From Roseibacillus ishigakijimensis (GTDB lineage Bacteria > Verrucomicrobiota > Verrucomicrobiia > Verrucomicrobiales > Akkermansiaceae), in assembly GCF_016595415.1 (NCBI RefSeq), contig NZ_JAENIO010000045.1, forward strand, positions 1-33,014: a DNA stretch of 33,014 bases, written 5' to 3'. Position 1 is the stretch's first letter. Each line of letters starts with the position of its first letter. Below, one piece after another: positions 7,250 to 16,944 of this stretch. The position numbers were made by a program, and so were the translations under genes. The notes beneath the pieces were generated by a model, which saw only the letters and a program-made list of their open reading frames with translations, ran no database searches and was not told where the DNA came from.

Positions 7250-8074
7250 ATGTCGCCTTCCACCGAGTCCTCTCCTGCGCCCAAAGAAGCCCAAAAATCC
7301 CCTTTCGCAGGATGCTCCATCATCCTCGTCGCCGGGGTGGTGATGCTCTTTTTCGTGGGCTGGACCCTCTTTTCCCTCTTCCGCCAACTCGACGAGATCG
7401 AACAATTCACCCAGAGCAAGCCCATCCCCGCCCCCGTGCTCGACCCCTCCCAACACGTGGAGGCCTTCAATGATCTCACCCAGCGACTGGAAGGGTTTCA
7501 GGGCCTAGCCTTAGCAGGGGAAGAAACCGCCGAGCTCACCCTGAGTGCCCGGGATTTCAATCTCGCCATCGCCGCGCACGAGCAGTTCAAGCCCTTGCAA
7601 GGCACCTTTGCGGTAGAGAGCTTCTCCCCCCAAGGGGCCAAGGTGCGCATCTCTTACCCACTGAATGGCAATCCCCTGACTGGAGGAGAAAAGCGCTACC
7701 TGAACGGAGTCCTCACCGCGCAGCCCCGCTTGGAGGCCGGACAGTTGCTTCTCGACCTCACCGCCATCGATTCCGAAAAGGGGAAGGTGCCCGCCGAGTT
7801 CCGCGCCCACCTTTCCGACCATCAGATCACACAACCCTATCTGACCGACGACACCCTGGGGCCGATCATGAAGAAGCTCACCGCTGTCGAACTGAGCGAG
7901 GACGGGCTCATCGTGCGCGCCGATCCCGGGCAATCCCCTCCCGGCCAAGACGAATTCACGAAGAAGGACTTCAACAACATCAAACGTATCGCCCTGACCG
8001 CCTTTGGCGTGGTGGGCACGGCGCTGGCTTTGGCCTTGGTTCTCTTCTTGAACGCGGGTAAGAAGAAGGCCTGA
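7250..8074 (+). CDS. Unrecognised membrane protein with two end anchors
   Basis: I do not recognise the family. From the ATG at 7250 the protein has 274 residues. A short polar N-terminus (MSPSTESSPAPKEAQ) precedes a membrane segment at about 19-44 (CSIILVAGVVMLFFVGWTLF). A ~200-residue soluble part follows, with alternating hydrophobic residues typical of a beta-rich fold (KVRISYPLNGNPLTGGEK; RLEAGQLLLDLTAI). A second membrane segment (ALTAFGVVGTALALALVLFL) lies at the very end before KKKA. The middle part would lie outside the cytoplasm if both ends are anchored inside (inference). An upstream in-frame ATG at 7142 overlaps mnmA and is less likely. The gene at 8081 follows by 6 bases, so they form an operon. 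Confidence 0.75.
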   Translation: MSPSTESSPAPKEAQKSPFAGCSIILVAGVVMLFFVGWTLFSLFRQLDEIEQFTQSKPIPAPVLDPSQHVEAFNDLTQRLEGFQGLALAGEETAELTLSARDFNLAIAAHEQFKPLQGTFAVESFSPQGAKVRISYPLNGNPLTGGEKRYLNGVLTAQPRLEAGQLLLDLTAIDSEKGKVPAEFRAHLSDHQITQPYLTDDTLGPIMKKLTAVELSEDGLIVRADPGQSPPGQDEFTKKDFNNIKRIALTAFGVVGTALALALVLFLNAGKKKA

Positions 8075-8080
8075 GGTAAG

Positions 8081-8485
8081 ATGAAGGGATCAATGGGCAG
8101 TGGTTTCTCTTTTGCCAAAACTCTCCGCCTTCTCGGCTTTACCTTTCTCCTGCTGACGGCTGGTTGGCTCGCCTTTTACGCCTTGCGCTCCAGCTTGGGC
8201 TCTTATCACGAAATCCCCGCCCCCGGAGGGATTCCCTTTGCAGTCTGGTTTCCTTCCGACTTCACCCCCCGCCAACTGGCCCCTCCGCGCCCCGAAGGCC
8301 ACCGCAACAAAGGCCGCTTTGCCCCTCTCACCCAGCTTCCCGCAGCCTTTCCTTTCGACACCCCACTCATCATCATTGACCGCTGGCTTTTCCACAAAAC
8401 CGTGCAAATGCAATCCGGCCAGGGGGACATGCCGCAACTCTATGAGCTTTCGGCCAATGGCAAAAAGCTCATTCCGGTCAAATAA
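8081..8485 (+). CDS. Small membrane-anchored hypothetical protein
   Basis: The 134-residue product is not recognised. It has a short N-terminal tail, one hydrophobic segment at about 15-36 (LRLLGFTFLLLTAGWLAFYA) that is either an uncleaved signal or an anchor, and a ~95-residue Pro-rich part probably outside the membrane. Repeated aromatic residues (VWFPSDFTP, IIDRWLFHK) suggest a folded domain. It is 6 bases from the end of the preceding membrane-protein gene and probably works with it. A second ATG at 8093 is a possible start. It ends 73 bases before the convergent rsmA gene; no clear terminator is seen there. Confidence 0.65.
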   Translation: MKGSMGSGFSFAKTLRLLGFTFLLLTAGWLAFYALRSSLGSYHEIPAPGGIPFAVWFPSDFTPRQLAPPRPEGHRNKGRFAPLTQLPAAFPFDTPLIIIDRWLFHKTVQMQSGQGDMPQLYELSANGKKLIPVK

Positions 8486-8558
8486 AACATGCTCTTGGAG
8501 ACCCTTCCCTCCTTGGTAGCCTCGTGCCTTTACGGTTCAAAGAAACCATCGCCGATGA

Positions 8559-9896
8559 TCAGGACTGGCTCTCCAGCAGCTGCCAGCATTCCTTGAAGCC
8601 GCCGGAAAAATCCTCCGGCCTCGCTCGCAACCACTGGCGGAGGGCCTCTTGGCCCAGCCATTCCACCGCTTCCACTTCATTGGCGGGAAAGCGCAGCACC
8701 CCGGAGTAGACCGTCACATAGAGCTGGATGAATTCCCAGCCGTTCTCTTCACTGGCGGGAATCTCCCCAACCAGTTTGAGAGGGAGGTCCTCTGTTTCGA
8801 TGCCCAGCTCTTCGCCCAACTCGCGGCGGGCGCAAGCTTCGTAATCCTCGCCGGCGTCGAGGTGCCCGGCCGCACTGGACCCCCATTTCCCCGGCTGCTG
8901 ATCTTTTAGACGCGAGCGCTGTTGGAGAAGGACCTCGCTCTTGCCATTGACCACCAGCACATGCACCGCGCGATGGAGAAGATTTTTCTCATGCACTTCC
9001 GCCCGGGTGGCCTGCCCGGTCACGATATTCTGTTCATCAACGACATCGAAAACTTCATCGTCACTTTGGGCGGGCGCGGCCAGGGTCTCGTCGTAGCAAC
9101 GGGTGAGCTCCACCCATTGAGGCAAACTGAGCTCTTCCGCGCGGGCGGTCTCGCTACAACCGACCTTCTCCGCCACTTCGGGCCAGGGCGGAGAGTCGGG
9201 CATCGCCTTGCGCAGCATCTTGCGCCGTTGCGCAAAGCCCCGCCGAATGAGTTCGTCAAAGAGACGGCGATCGTAGACCGGAAGCGACTCGGCCCGCCGC
9301 CGGCACATCATCACCGTCGAGTCGATGAGAGGCCGGGGATGGAAGCACTCCGGCCCGATGGTCTTGATGGGCGCGGAGTCCCACTCACTCTGCATGCGCA
9401 GGGTCAGCACCCCGTAGGCCTTGGTGCGGGGCTCGGCCAGGATGCGATCGATAACCTCCTTTTGCAGCATAATCACCGCGCGGTCCACCGGAGTGGGACT
9501 CTTGAGAAAATTCCGCAGAATGGCTCCCCCCGCCGAGTAGGGCAGATTGCCCAGCATCTTGACCGGGCCCTCGGCCCAAAGCGGGCGAATGTCGAAGCGC
9601 GCGCCATCCTCACTGTGCACCTCCACCGACGGCTCGTCGGCGAACTTCTCGGTCAGATACTGGGCCAGCCGCTGATCATACTCCACCAGCACCAGCTTGC
9701 GCACTTTGCCAACGAGATGCTCGCTGAGAGCACCGGTGCCGGGCCCGACCTCCACGATGCAATCTTCCGGCTGAGGATCGAGCTGCTCGCCAATCCAGCG
9801 CGCCACATTGGCATCGTGGAGAAAGTTCTGCCCCAATTTGCGGGAGGGCGTCACCCCGGTGGCCTCGAGGGCGACTTTCAGTTCGGGTAAAGTCAT
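8559..9896 (-). CDS. rsmA: RsmA 16S rRNA dimethyltransferase fused to Nudix domain
   Basis: The first ~270 of 445 residues are RsmA/KsgA, which dimethylates the two adjacent adenines (A1518/A1519) near the 16S rRNA 3' end. Its features are GQNFLHD (22-28), the SAM loop EVGPGTGALS (49-58), VEYD (71-74), the catalytic NLPY (117-120) and the C-terminal FAQRRKMLRK (221-230). The remaining ~170 residues are a Nudix hydrolase with an exact Nudix box (G344 to I366: GHLDAGE...RELGEELGI). It is preceded by HRAVHVLVVN and LLQQRSRLKDQQPGKW, as in the IPP-isomerase/YfcD-like branch. Both halves appear intact, so this is a fusion in one frame, not a frameshift. The Nudix substrate is unknown. It lies 15 bases downstream of recJ. 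Confidence 0.94.
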   Translation of the reverse strand: MTLPELKVALEATGVTPSRKLGQNFLHDANVARWIGEQLDPQPEDCIVEVGPGTGALSEHLVGKVRKLVLVEYDQRLAQYLTEKFADEPSVEVHSEDGARFDIRPLWAEGPVKMLGNLPYSAGGAILRNFLKSPTPVDRAVIMLQKEVIDRILAEPRTKAYGVLTLRMQSEWDSAPIKTIGPECFHPRPLIDSTVMMCRRRAESLPVYDRRLFDELIRRGFAQRRKMLRKAMPDSPPWPEVAEKVGCSETARAEELSLPQWVELTRCYDETLAAPAQSDDEVFDVVDEQNIVTGQATRAEVHEKNLLHRAVHVLVVNGKSEVLLQQRSRLKDQQPGKWGSSAAGHLDAGEDYEACARRELGEELGIETEDLPLKLVGEIPASEENGWEFIQLYVTVYSGVLRFPANEVEAVEWLGQEALRQWLRARPEDFSGGFKECWQLLESQS

Positions 9897-9911
9897 GCAA
9901 CTGGTCTTTTT

Positions 9912-11627
9912 TTACAATTCTCCGGCGGGGCGGATGTCGCGCACGAGCATCTGACAACTGGTCACCCCACGGAAGCAATTTCGGTCGATGGTGAAGGCCA
10001 CGTCCCAAGGAGGCTCGGGCAAATCACGCTCCCCGCCCCCGAAGAACATAGCGTCCTTCTCCGCCCCCCCCTGGCGCAACCACAGTTTCAAGTGATTGTT
10101 TTTCAGCACTCGGGGCTCCTCGGAGAGCCAGACATTGCGCGCCACGAAGACCGGGACAGGATTGCCAGAGCCAAAGGGCTGCAGGCGCTCATACTGATGG
10201 AGAAAATCAAGATCGAGGTCGCCCAAGTCGAGTTCGCCATCGATGGAAAGCTTGGGCTCGAGGTCCTCCGGCCGGGCCGTGCGGGCAACAAATTCCGAGA
10301 AGGAATGGCGAAAATTCTCCAACTGCTCTTCGTGGACGCTGATTCCCGCCGCCATGTGGTGCCCACCACCCGTGATGAGAAATTCCTCACCATTGCGAAT
10401 GGCCTCCACCAGGGAAACCCCTTCCACGCTCCGACCACTGCCTTTGCCAACCCCTTCTTCGTCGATGGCCACCACGAAACAGGGACGGTGATACTTCCGC
10501 ATCAGGCGCGAGGCGACAATGCCAACCACCCCAGGGTGCCAAGCACGCGAACCCACCACGATGACGGGCTCATCCTCCACGTCATGGGTTTCCGCGAGTT
10601 GAGCCTCAGCCTCGGCGAGGATGCGCAGCTCCATCTTCTGCCGTTCGCGATTGTAGGAGTCCAATCTTTCCGCCAGCTCCTTGGCCGAAGCCGGGCTTTC
10701 CGCCAACAACGTGCTGAGAGCCTCATCGGGTCGGTCCATGCGACCAGCGGCATTGATTCGGGGACCGATGCGGAAACCCACATCACTGCTACTAGCGTGG
10801 CCGTTGAGACCCGTCACCCCCATCAAGGCCCGCAGGCCCGCATTCATCGTTTTGGGCAGACGGCGCAAGCCGTGGCGCACCAGCAAACGATTTTCCCCGA
10901 CTAGGGGAACAATGTCAGCAATCGTCGCCACCGCCACCAGATCGAGCACATTGCGCAGATCGAAGTCCGGCAAAGGACGGGTCTTGAGCAACGCATGGGC
11001 CAGCTTAAAGACCACCCCCGCCGCGCAAAGATAGCTGTAAGGAGTTTCCTCGAATTTTGGATTGATCAAGGCCACACAAGGGGGACGCCCCGCCTCCCCG
11101 CGCTCATGGTGATCGACCACAATCACGTCGATCCCCTGCCCCCGCAGTTGCCCGATGGGCTCGTGGGAAACCGTTCCGCAATCCACCGTCACAAACAAAT
11201 CCGGCTGCGGCCCCTCGGCCATGCAACGGGCGATGGCGGCCTCGCTGAGCCCATAGCCTTCTGAACTGCGCACCGGCACGAAGTGACGCACCTCCGCCCC
11301 ATAGGCCTGCAAAACCGTCTCCATGAGAGTGATGGAGCTAATCCCATCGACATCATAATCCCCGTAGACACAAATTTTTTCCCCCGCATCGACCGCTTGG
11401 AAAATCCGCGCCACCGCCAGCTCCATTTCCGGCAGGTCAAAAGGATCACTCAAATCGCGCAGACGAGGTTCCAGAAAATCAGCGACCAAGCCCTCCTCCA
11501 CATAGCCCCGCTGCCCTAAAAGACGGCGCAGAACCGGATGCAACTCCCTGACGACCGGGCACGAGGGCTCCGCTCCAGGAGCTTCCCGGAGGATCCATCG
11601 GCGCGTTCTGTTGCGGGTGGTAGCCAT
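9912..11627 (-). CDS. recJ: Single-stranded-DNA exonuclease RecJ
   Basis: RecJ degrades single-stranded DNA 5' to 3' in recombination and mismatch or base-excision repair. The 571-residue protein has the DHH-family motifs in order: YGDYDVDGISS (motif I, about residues 88-98), VTVDCG (motif II), VVDHHE (motif III, DHH), then ATIADIVPL. The DHHA1 domain follows with GPRINAAGRMD, KGSGRS and GGGHHMAAG, and then a C-terminal OB-like domain (YERLQPFGSGNPVPVF). The start chosen is ATG 11627 (MATTRNRTRRW); an earlier in-frame ATG at 11663 is possible. It is the first gene of a recJ-rsmA operon. Confidence 0.95.
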   Translation of the reverse strand: MATTRNRTRRWILREAPGAEPSCPVVRELHPVLRRLLGQRGYVEEGLVADFLEPRLRDLSDPFDLPEMELAVARIFQAVDAGEKICVYGDYDVDGISSITLMETVLQAYGAEVRHFVPVRSSEGYGLSEAAIARCMAEGPQPDLFVTVDCGTVSHEPIGQLRGQGIDVIVVDHHERGEAGRPPCVALINPKFEETPYSYLCAAGVVFKLAHALLKTRPLPDFDLRNVLDLVAVATIADIVPLVGENRLLVRHGLRRLPKTMNAGLRALMGVTGLNGHASSSDVGFRIGPRINAAGRMDRPDEALSTLLAESPASAKELAERLDSYNRERQKMELRILAEAEAQLAETHDVEDEPVIVVGSRAWHPGVVGIVASRLMRKYHRPCFVVAIDEEGVGKGSGRSVEGVSLVEAIRNGEEFLITGGGHHMAAGISVHEEQLENFRHSFSEFVARTARPEDLEPKLSIDGELDLGDLDLDFLHQYERLQPFGSGNPVPVFVARNVWLSEEPRVLKNNHLKLWLRQGGAEKDAMFFGGGERDLPEPPWDVAFTIDRNCFRGVTSCQMLVRDIRPAGEL

Positions 11628-11716
11628 CGTGTTTGGCGATCCTAGGGGCGGGAAGCTTGCCACTCAAGGGATCTTCTTGTGGGAGACAAAGAAAGCCCCG
11701 CCCCCAAGTCGCTGCC

Positions 11717-11810
11717 AGCTTCCAGCTTGCTAGAACCGCGGCCCCAAGCTTCGAAGTGGTTGCGAACTTCTAGCTTGCAGAACCGTGGCCCCAAGCTTCC
11801 AGCTTGCGGT
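11717..11810. repeat. Extragenic palindromic repeat cluster
   Basis: Between the divergent recJ and lysC genes there are imperfect direct repeats. One copy runs from 11717 (AGCTTCCAGCTTGC, then GAACCGCGGCCCCAAGCTTC) and a second from 11765 (AACTTCTAGCTTGC, then GAACCGTGGCCCCAAGCTTC). A third partial copy (AAGCTTCCAGCTTGCGG) begins at 11793. Each can fold: CAAGCT-TCC-AGCTTG is a perfect 6-bp hairpin, and 11747-11775 forms a longer imperfect one (AAGCT..GAAGT/ACTTC.AGCTT). This resembles a REP-like element. The next ~100 bases to lysC are C-rich and otherwise featureless. Confidence 0.7.
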
Positions 11811-11910
11811 CTCTCCCGCCCTCCCGCCCTCCCCCAATCGGGAGACCCATTCGCGACAGAATTTCCTCGCCACCTCCCCCTTCCCTTGGTTAGACCGCCC
11901 GCCGCAAGTC

Positions 11911-13134
11911 ATGGTCATCGTTCAAAAATACGGCGGAACCTCAGTCGGTTCCTTCGATCGCATCCGCAATGTCGCCCAACGCGTCAAGTCTCTGCATGAA
12001 GAAGGCCACCAAGTGGCCGTGGTGGTCTCCGCCATGAGCGGCGTCACCGACAAGCTGATCGCGATGGCCCACGAGATGTCTCCCAACCCACCGGAACGCG
12101 AACTCGATGTGCTGGTTTCCACTGGCGAACAACAATCCATCGCTCTTCTCACCATGGCCCTGCACGAGCTGGGAGTCCCCGCTCTCTCCATCACCGGGCG
12201 CCAGGCCGGCCTCCGCACCACCGGCTCCCACACCCGCGCCCGCATTGACTCCCTCGACGGCAGTCAGACCAAAAAGCTCCTGGCGGAAGGAAAAGTTCTC
12301 ATCGTGGCTGGCTTCCAGGGCATCAATGCCGAAGGCCATATCCAAACCCTTGGTCGCGGCGGCTCCGACCTTTCCGCCATCGCCATCGCCGCCTCTCTGG
12401 AAGCCGATGTCTGCCAAATCCTCACCGATGTCGATGGCGTCTACACCGCCGATCCCCGCATCGTCCCCGATGCCCGCAAGCTTCCCGAAATCTCCTACGA
12501 CGAACTCCTCGAACTCGCCTCCGTCGGCACCAAAGTCATGCAGTCGCGCTCGGTGGAATTCGCCAAAAAATTCGGCGTAAAGTTTGAAGTGCGCTCCTCT
12601 CTCAACAACAATCCCGGCACCATTGTGATCGAAGAACACCCCAACATGGAATCCGTCGTCATCCGCGGCGTCTCAATCGAACGCTCGCAAGCGCGCGTCA
12701 CCATCACCTGCATTCCCGACAAGCCCGGCATGTCGGGCAAAATTCTCAAGGCCCTCGCCGAGGCCGAGATCAATATCGACATGATCGTCTCCAACATCGC
12801 CTCCGACGGTCGTGCCCGCCACTCCTTCACCATGCACACCAATGACTTGGGACGCGCGCAAGCCGCTCTCCAGCCCGTGGTCAAGGATATCTCCGACGAC
12901 GCCCGCATCGAGACCGAGGCCGGCATTGCCAAGCTCTCCGTGGTCGGCATCGGCATGCGTTCCCACTCCGGCGTAGCGGCCCAAATGTTCGAAGCCCTCG
13001 GCGAGCACGACATCAATATCGGCATGATCTCCACCTCCGAGATCAAAATCTCGGTCACCGTTCCCGAGCTGAAAATCGAAGACGCGGCCCGGGCCGTCCA
13101 TGCCTCTTTCAATCTCGACAAAAACCCGGCTTAA
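11911..13134 (+). CDS. lysC: Aspartate kinase
   Basis: Aspartate kinase phosphorylates aspartate in the first step toward lysine (diaminopimelate), threonine and methionine. The 407-residue product begins MVIVQKYGGTSVG (KYGGTS at 6-11), followed by VVSAMSGVTD, STGEQQS, GRGGSDLSA, and TDVDGVYTADPRIVPDA. Two C-terminal ACT domains (from about residue 265; VTITCIPDKPGMSGKIL and LSVVGIGMRSHSGVA) are the usual site for lysine and threonine feedback control. It is the monofunctional type without a homoserine dehydrogenase half. The start at 11911 matches the family; an upstream in-frame ATG at 11785 falls within the repeat cluster and is rejected. No Shine-Dalgarno is obvious. Confidence 0.96.
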   Translation: MVIVQKYGGTSVGSFDRIRNVAQRVKSLHEEGHQVAVVVSAMSGVTDKLIAMAHEMSPNPPERELDVLVSTGEQQSIALLTMALHELGVPALSITGRQAGLRTTGSHTRARIDSLDGSQTKKLLAEGKVLIVAGFQGINAEGHIQTLGRGGSDLSAIAIAASLEADVCQILTDVDGVYTADPRIVPDARKLPEISYDELLELASVGTKVMQSRSVEFAKKFGVKFEVRSSLNNNPGTIVIEEHPNMESVVIRGVSIERSQARVTITCIPDKPGMSGKILKALAEAEINIDMIVSNIASDGRARHSFTMHTNDLGRAQAALQPVVKDISDDARIETEAGIAKLSVVGIGMRSHSGVAAQMFEALGEHDINIGMISTSEIKISVTVPELKIEDAARAVHASFNLDKNPA

Positions 13135-13176
13135 GCCTTCCAGCCCCTTTTTCTCAAAAAGAACGCAAAACTTTTC

Positions 13177-13205
13177 TTGCAATTCCCGGCGGATGACCTT
13201 ACCTC
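13177..13205 (+). promoter_or_regulatory. Possible promoter of tRNA-Val
   Basis: TTGCAA (13177-13182) resembles a -35 box and is followed, 17 bases later, by TACCTC (13200-13205), a weak -10 box. The tRNA begins 33 bases further on. The spacing fits, the -10 is poor. Confidence 0.3.
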
Positions 13206-13238
13206 ACCCGCCCGCGCGGCTCCTTGAGCTGCAAAAAG

Positions 13239-13310
13239 GGTCGGTTAGCTCAGCGGTAGAGCGCCTGCTTCACACGCAGGATGTCACAAGTTCAAATCTT
13301 GTACCGACCA
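13239..13310 (+). tRNA. tRNA-Val (anticodon CAC)
   Basis: A 72-base cloverleaf is complete: acceptor GGTCGGT/ACCGACC, D-arm GCTC/GAGC, anticodon stem CCTGC/GCAGG with loop TTCACAC (anticodon CAC, reading GUG), T-arm ACAAG/CTTGT with loop TTCAAAT, and discriminator A. The CCA end is encoded (13311-13313). It lies between lysC and the end of the 5-oxoprolinase gene on the opposite strand. Confidence 0.97.
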
Positions 13311-13320
13311 CCATTCCTCT

Positions 13321-16300
13321 CTACTCCGTCTTTCGGGCATCCGACCCCCAAGCTCCCCCGCCGGGAGTTTCCAAGCGCAGACGGTATCCCGGTGCAACCT
13401 CACAGGTGACCGTCGCAGGCAGATCGCGCCAGGCAGCTCCCTCCCAGATTCGCTGGCGGCCCACCGCACCCGCGCCCCCTCCCGCGAAGCCGCGGGGACC
13501 AGTTTTGCGATGCTGGGTGAGCAGGGTCACGGTCATTTTTTCCAAAAACTCCACCTCGCGCACGAGTCCATCACCACCTCGCCAACGCCCCGTTCCGCCA
13601 CTGTCTTCGCGCAGGGAAAATTCCCGCAGGCGAACTGGAAAGCGATACTCCAGCACCTCGGGATCGGTGATGGCGGTATTGGTCATGTGGACGTGGACCC
13701 CGCTGGCGCCGGCCGCGCCGTGGAGAGCCCCCGCTCCCCCGCCAATGGTCTCGTAATAGCCAAATTTCCCGTTACCGAAGAGGAAGTTATTCATTGTGCC
13801 CTGGCTCTCCGCCACCACCCCGAGGGCCCGCAGGAGTAGCTCGACCACCCGCTGGCTGGTCTCGACATTGCCCCCCACCACTGCCGGACATCGGGCCGGA
13901 TCGGCGGGAAAGTCGGGTTGCAAAAAAGTTCCTTGCGCCTGAATTTCCACGGCATCGAGAAGCCCCTCGTTGAGGGGAAGGTCGTCATCGAGCCAGAGGC
14001 GCAGAGCGTAGAGAATCGCGCTGCGGGTTACCCCGGCGGTGGCATTGAGATTCCCCGGATGACGCGCTGCCGTGCCGGAAAAATCGATTGTCAAGTGCCC
14101 GGCCTCCGCTGCCAGACTCACCGCGAGGGGCGTGCCGTCATCGAGTTCGTCACAAGCTCTCCAAGTGCCCGCCGGGAGCAATTTTTCGGCCATCACGCGG
14201 GCGGCCCGGCCATAGAGGGCCTCCATGCCGGCCACCACGGGCTCTTCGCCATACTCTGCCAATAGGGCGCGCAGTGCGTGCACGCCCGCCCGATTGGCCG
14301 CCGCCTGAGCACGCAGGTCTGCCAGATTTTCCTCCACCGCCCGGCTGGGAAAGGGAGCCGAGCACAACAAGTCTTCGAGCTCGTCAAAATGCTCCTCCCC
14401 TGCCCGTTGCAGCAAAAAGGGCGCAATCACCACGCCTTCTTCGACAAGATGACGGGCATCCCCCGGCATGGAGCCCGGCGCTCGCCCACCAATCTCGGAG
14501 TGATGGGCGCGGTTGGCGACAAAGGCGATCACCCGGCCCGCCTCTCCAAAAACCGGACTGACCACGGTGACATCGGGCAGATGGGACCCTCCGAAGGCGG
14601 GATGATTCACCACCAGCACATCCCCGGGCAGCCAATCCCGCCCCTGCGAAACCGCCCGCACACACACTCCCAAGGCCCCGAGATGGACCGGCACATGGGG
14701 CGCATTGACAAGGAGACGCCCCCGCCCGTCGAGAAGGGCGCAGGAAAAATCGAGGCGTTCCTTCACATTGGTGGAAAGGGCGGTGCGACGGAGAAGCTCG
14801 CCCATGCTGGTAGCGATGCTTTCCAGGCGGGCCCGCATCAGTTCCTCCCCGACCACGCCCTCCCGGGCCTGGCTCTGTGCGGGGAACTCCTTTTCCAAAA
14901 GAACACTTCCCGCCGACCCCGCACGCAGAGTCCACCCCTCGCCGACCAGAATGGTGCAGTAGTTCGAGCGCTGCAGCCCGCCCGCCTCGCGAGGAGGAGA
15001 AAACTCTTCTTCGGGAAAATTCGCCTCGGCTTCACTGGCCACCACCCGCACGGTGACCACTTCCAACTCAAGCCCGGCGGGCAAAGGGTAACCAAAAAGC
15101 TGTTCGTAGCGCGTGGCAAACTCGGCCGCAACCTGTTCCAGATCGGGCTCTTCCTCGCCCGGAAAGATCAACTCAATCGCCGAAGCCTGTCCCGCCAAGC
15201 GCACCTCGATGAGCCAACGGGTCAACTGACTGCCCGGCACCTGAGCCAAGGCCCGCTTCGAAATCTCCCGCCGCAGGCGAGACCACTCGGGGGCGACTTC
15301 TTCAAAAAGCTGCAACACTTGCCTCTCTGCCACGCCCTCGCGCCGGGAGCGATGGAGCCCCCAGGCGCTCAGGAGCCCGGCATCGGCCGGGATGAGCACC
15401 CGGCTGACGCCCAGGCTCTCCGCCAGCTCGCAAGCATGCTGGGGTCCGGCCCCGCCAAAAGCCACCAGAGTGTAATCACCGGGCTCAAATCCTTCTCCCA
15501 CCGAGATGGAGCGCACTGCCTCCGCCATGCGCTCGATGGCGATGGCACGCAGCCCCCGCAGCAGCTCCTCGTCGCCGGGAACGTCCACGCCCTCAGCGGC
15601 CATGGCCGCCTTCAGCTCCGCCAAGCGCTCGCGGGCCGCAGCCCGAGAGAGCGGAATCTCCACCCTTTCCTCATCGAGATAGCCAAGCAAAAAGTTGACA
15701 TCTGTGACCGTCAGCGGGCCACCCCTGCCGTAGCAAGCCGGTCCCGGTTCCGCTCCCGCACTGTGGGGGCCGACCTCCAGTCCACCCTGATGCCAACGGC
15801 AAATGGAACCTCCGCCAGCAGCCACGGTTTCCATCTTCACTCCGGGGCGGCGAACCTTCACCGGGCCGATTTCCTGCTCGTAGCGCAAGGGAATGTGCCC
15901 CTCCAGGCGCGCGACATCGGTGCTGGTGCCCCCCATGTCGAAGGTCAGGATTTCGGAAAATCCCGCCGCGCGGGCAATGGCCAAGGCACCCACCAAGCCC
16001 CCGGCGGGCCCACTCAACAAGCTGTCCACCGGTTCATAGCTCTCCCCACTCTGCAGGCCACCCGCGCTGGTCAAAAACGCGGTCTCTCCCGCTTGGGAAA
16101 CCCGGCGCTTGAAGGAATTCATCACCGGGGCCAGATAGCCATTGGCGAGTGCGGTCTCCATCCGGGGCAAAAAGCCGAGACGAGCCCCCAGCTCGGCAGA
16201 GGTGGTGACCTCGCGAAAGCCCTCCTCGAGGAGAATCTCTTTGGCCCGCCGCTCGTCCTCCGGGTGGCGATCGGCATGGAGAAAGGCGACCACCGCCACC

Positions 16301-16944
16301 TCTTCCCCTTGGGCCCGCCAAACCGCAGCCGCCGCCCGCAACTTTTCTTCCTCCAGAGGCCGGAGCACTTCTCCATCCACTGCCAAGCGATGGTCAACCT
16401 CGACGATTTTCCGCGTGATGGAGGGCTTTTTGACAATGGCCCGGGCAAAGAGATCCGGCCGCCGCTGATCGCGAATCTCCGGCAAATCGCGAAAACCCGC
16501 CGTGATAAACAGCACGGGCGCGGTGCCCTTGTTTTCCAGCAGGGCATTGGTCCCCCGAGTGGTCGCGACGCGAAAGTCCATCTCTGGAAACCGCTGCCCC
16601 CAAGGCGTCCGGGTCAGCACCCGGGCAGCCAGCACGGGAGCCTCCTCTCCTGTGCTGAGCTCCACGATTTCTTCCTGCGGGAAAAAAGAGCCCGCCAGCG
16701 TCAGCTCCCCACCCCGGGAAGCGCGGACCTGAAGCTCTCCCGCCGACCATCCCACGAAAAAGTCCTCAGGATAATCCTCCAGCCCTTTCACCCGCAGGAG
16801 CCCCCCGCTCTCCACGGCCAGCACCTTGGCCCGCAGGCAACCACTGGAGAGCACTTTGCAACGGCTTTCCTCCCCGCCCGGGCTCACCGCCCAGCCATCG
16901 GTGAAGGTTCCCCCAGTATCGACTCGCACCAACCATTTTTTCAT
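13321..16944 (-). CDS. 5-oxoprolinase, fused HyuA-HyuB type
   Basis: The 1207-residue protein joins both halves of the hydantoinase/oxoprolinase family, like the eukaryotic ATP-dependent 5-oxoprolinase, which opens 5-oxoproline to glutamate. HyuA half: [10 protein letters not shown] at about 8-17 (ATP-binding), [46 protein letters not shown] and [14 protein letters not shown]. HyuB half begins near residue 697: [61 protein letters not shown] and GGGAGAL. The start is ATG 16944, preceded by a strong Shine-Dalgarno (GGAGG, 16948-16952). It overlaps the upstream synthase by 4 bases (ATGA). Hydantoinase or acetophenone carboxylase-like activities are alternatives, but the fused architecture favours 5-oxoprolinase. 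Confidence 0.9.
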   Translation of the reverse strand: MKKWLVRVDTGGTFTDGWAVSPGGEESRCKVLSSGCLRAKVLAVESGGLLRVKGLEDYPEDFFVGWSAGELQVRASRGGELTLAGSFFPQEEIVELSTGEEAPVLAARVLTRTPWGQRFPEMDFRVATTRGTNALLENKGTAPVLFITAGFRDLPEIRDQRRPDLFARAIVKKPSITRKIVEVDHRLAVDGEVLRPLEEEKLRAAAAVWRAQGEEVAVVAFLHADRHPEDERRAKEILLEEGFREVTTSAELGARLGFLPRMETALANGYLAPVMNSFKRRVSQAGETAFLTSAGGLQSGESYEPVDSLLSGPAGGLVGALAIARAAGFSEILTFDMGGTSTDVARLEGHIPLRYEQEIGPVKVRRPGVKMETVAAGGGSICRWHQGGLEVGPHSAGAEPGPACYGRGGPLTVTDVNFLLGYLDEERVEIPLSRAAARERLAELKAAMAAEGVDVPGDEELLRGLRAIAIERMAEAVRSISVGEGFEPGDYTLVAFGGAGPQHACELAESLGVSRVLIPADAGLLSAWGLHRSRREGVAERQVLQLFEEVAPEWSRLRREISKRALAQVPGSQLTRWLIEVRLAGQASAIELIFPGEEEPDLEQVAAEFATRYEQLFGYPLPAGLELEVVTVRVVASEAEANFPEEEFSPPREAGGLQRSNYCTILVGEGWTLRAGSAGSVLLEKEFPAQSQAREGVVGEELMRARLESIATSMGELLRRTALSTNVKERLDFSCALLDGRGRLLVNAPHVPVHLGALGVCVRAVSQGRDWLPGDVLVVNHPAFGGSHLPDVTVVSPVFGEAGRVIAFVANRAHHSEIGGRAPGSMPGDARHLVEEGVVIAPFLLQRAGEEHFDELEDLLCSAPFPSRAVEENLADLRAQAAANRAGVHALRALLAEYGEEPVVAGMEALYGRAARVMAEKLLPAGTWRACDELDDGTPLAVSLAAEAGHLTIDFSGTAARHPGNLNATAGVTRSAILYALRLWLDDDLPLNEGLLDAVEIQAQGTFLQPDFPADPARCPAVVGGNVETSQRVVELLLRALGVVAESQGTMNNFLFGNGKFGYYETIGGGAGALHGAAGASGVHVHMTNTAITDPEVLEYRFPVRLREFSLREDSGGTGRWRGGDGLVREVEFLEKMTVTLLTQHRKTGPRGFAGGGAGAVGRQRIWEGAAWRDLPATVTCEVAPGYRLRLETPGGGAWGSDARKTE

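Noticed and set aside
6060-7343. 427-codon plus-strand frame across mnmA
   Set aside because: The minus strand encodes MnmA with all catalytic motifs; the plus-frame translation is His/Ala/Leu-rich without family features.
11785-11910. N-terminal extension of LysC
   Set aside because: It would be translated from the palindromic repeat cluster and C-rich spacer; aspartate kinases start close to the KYGGTS motif.
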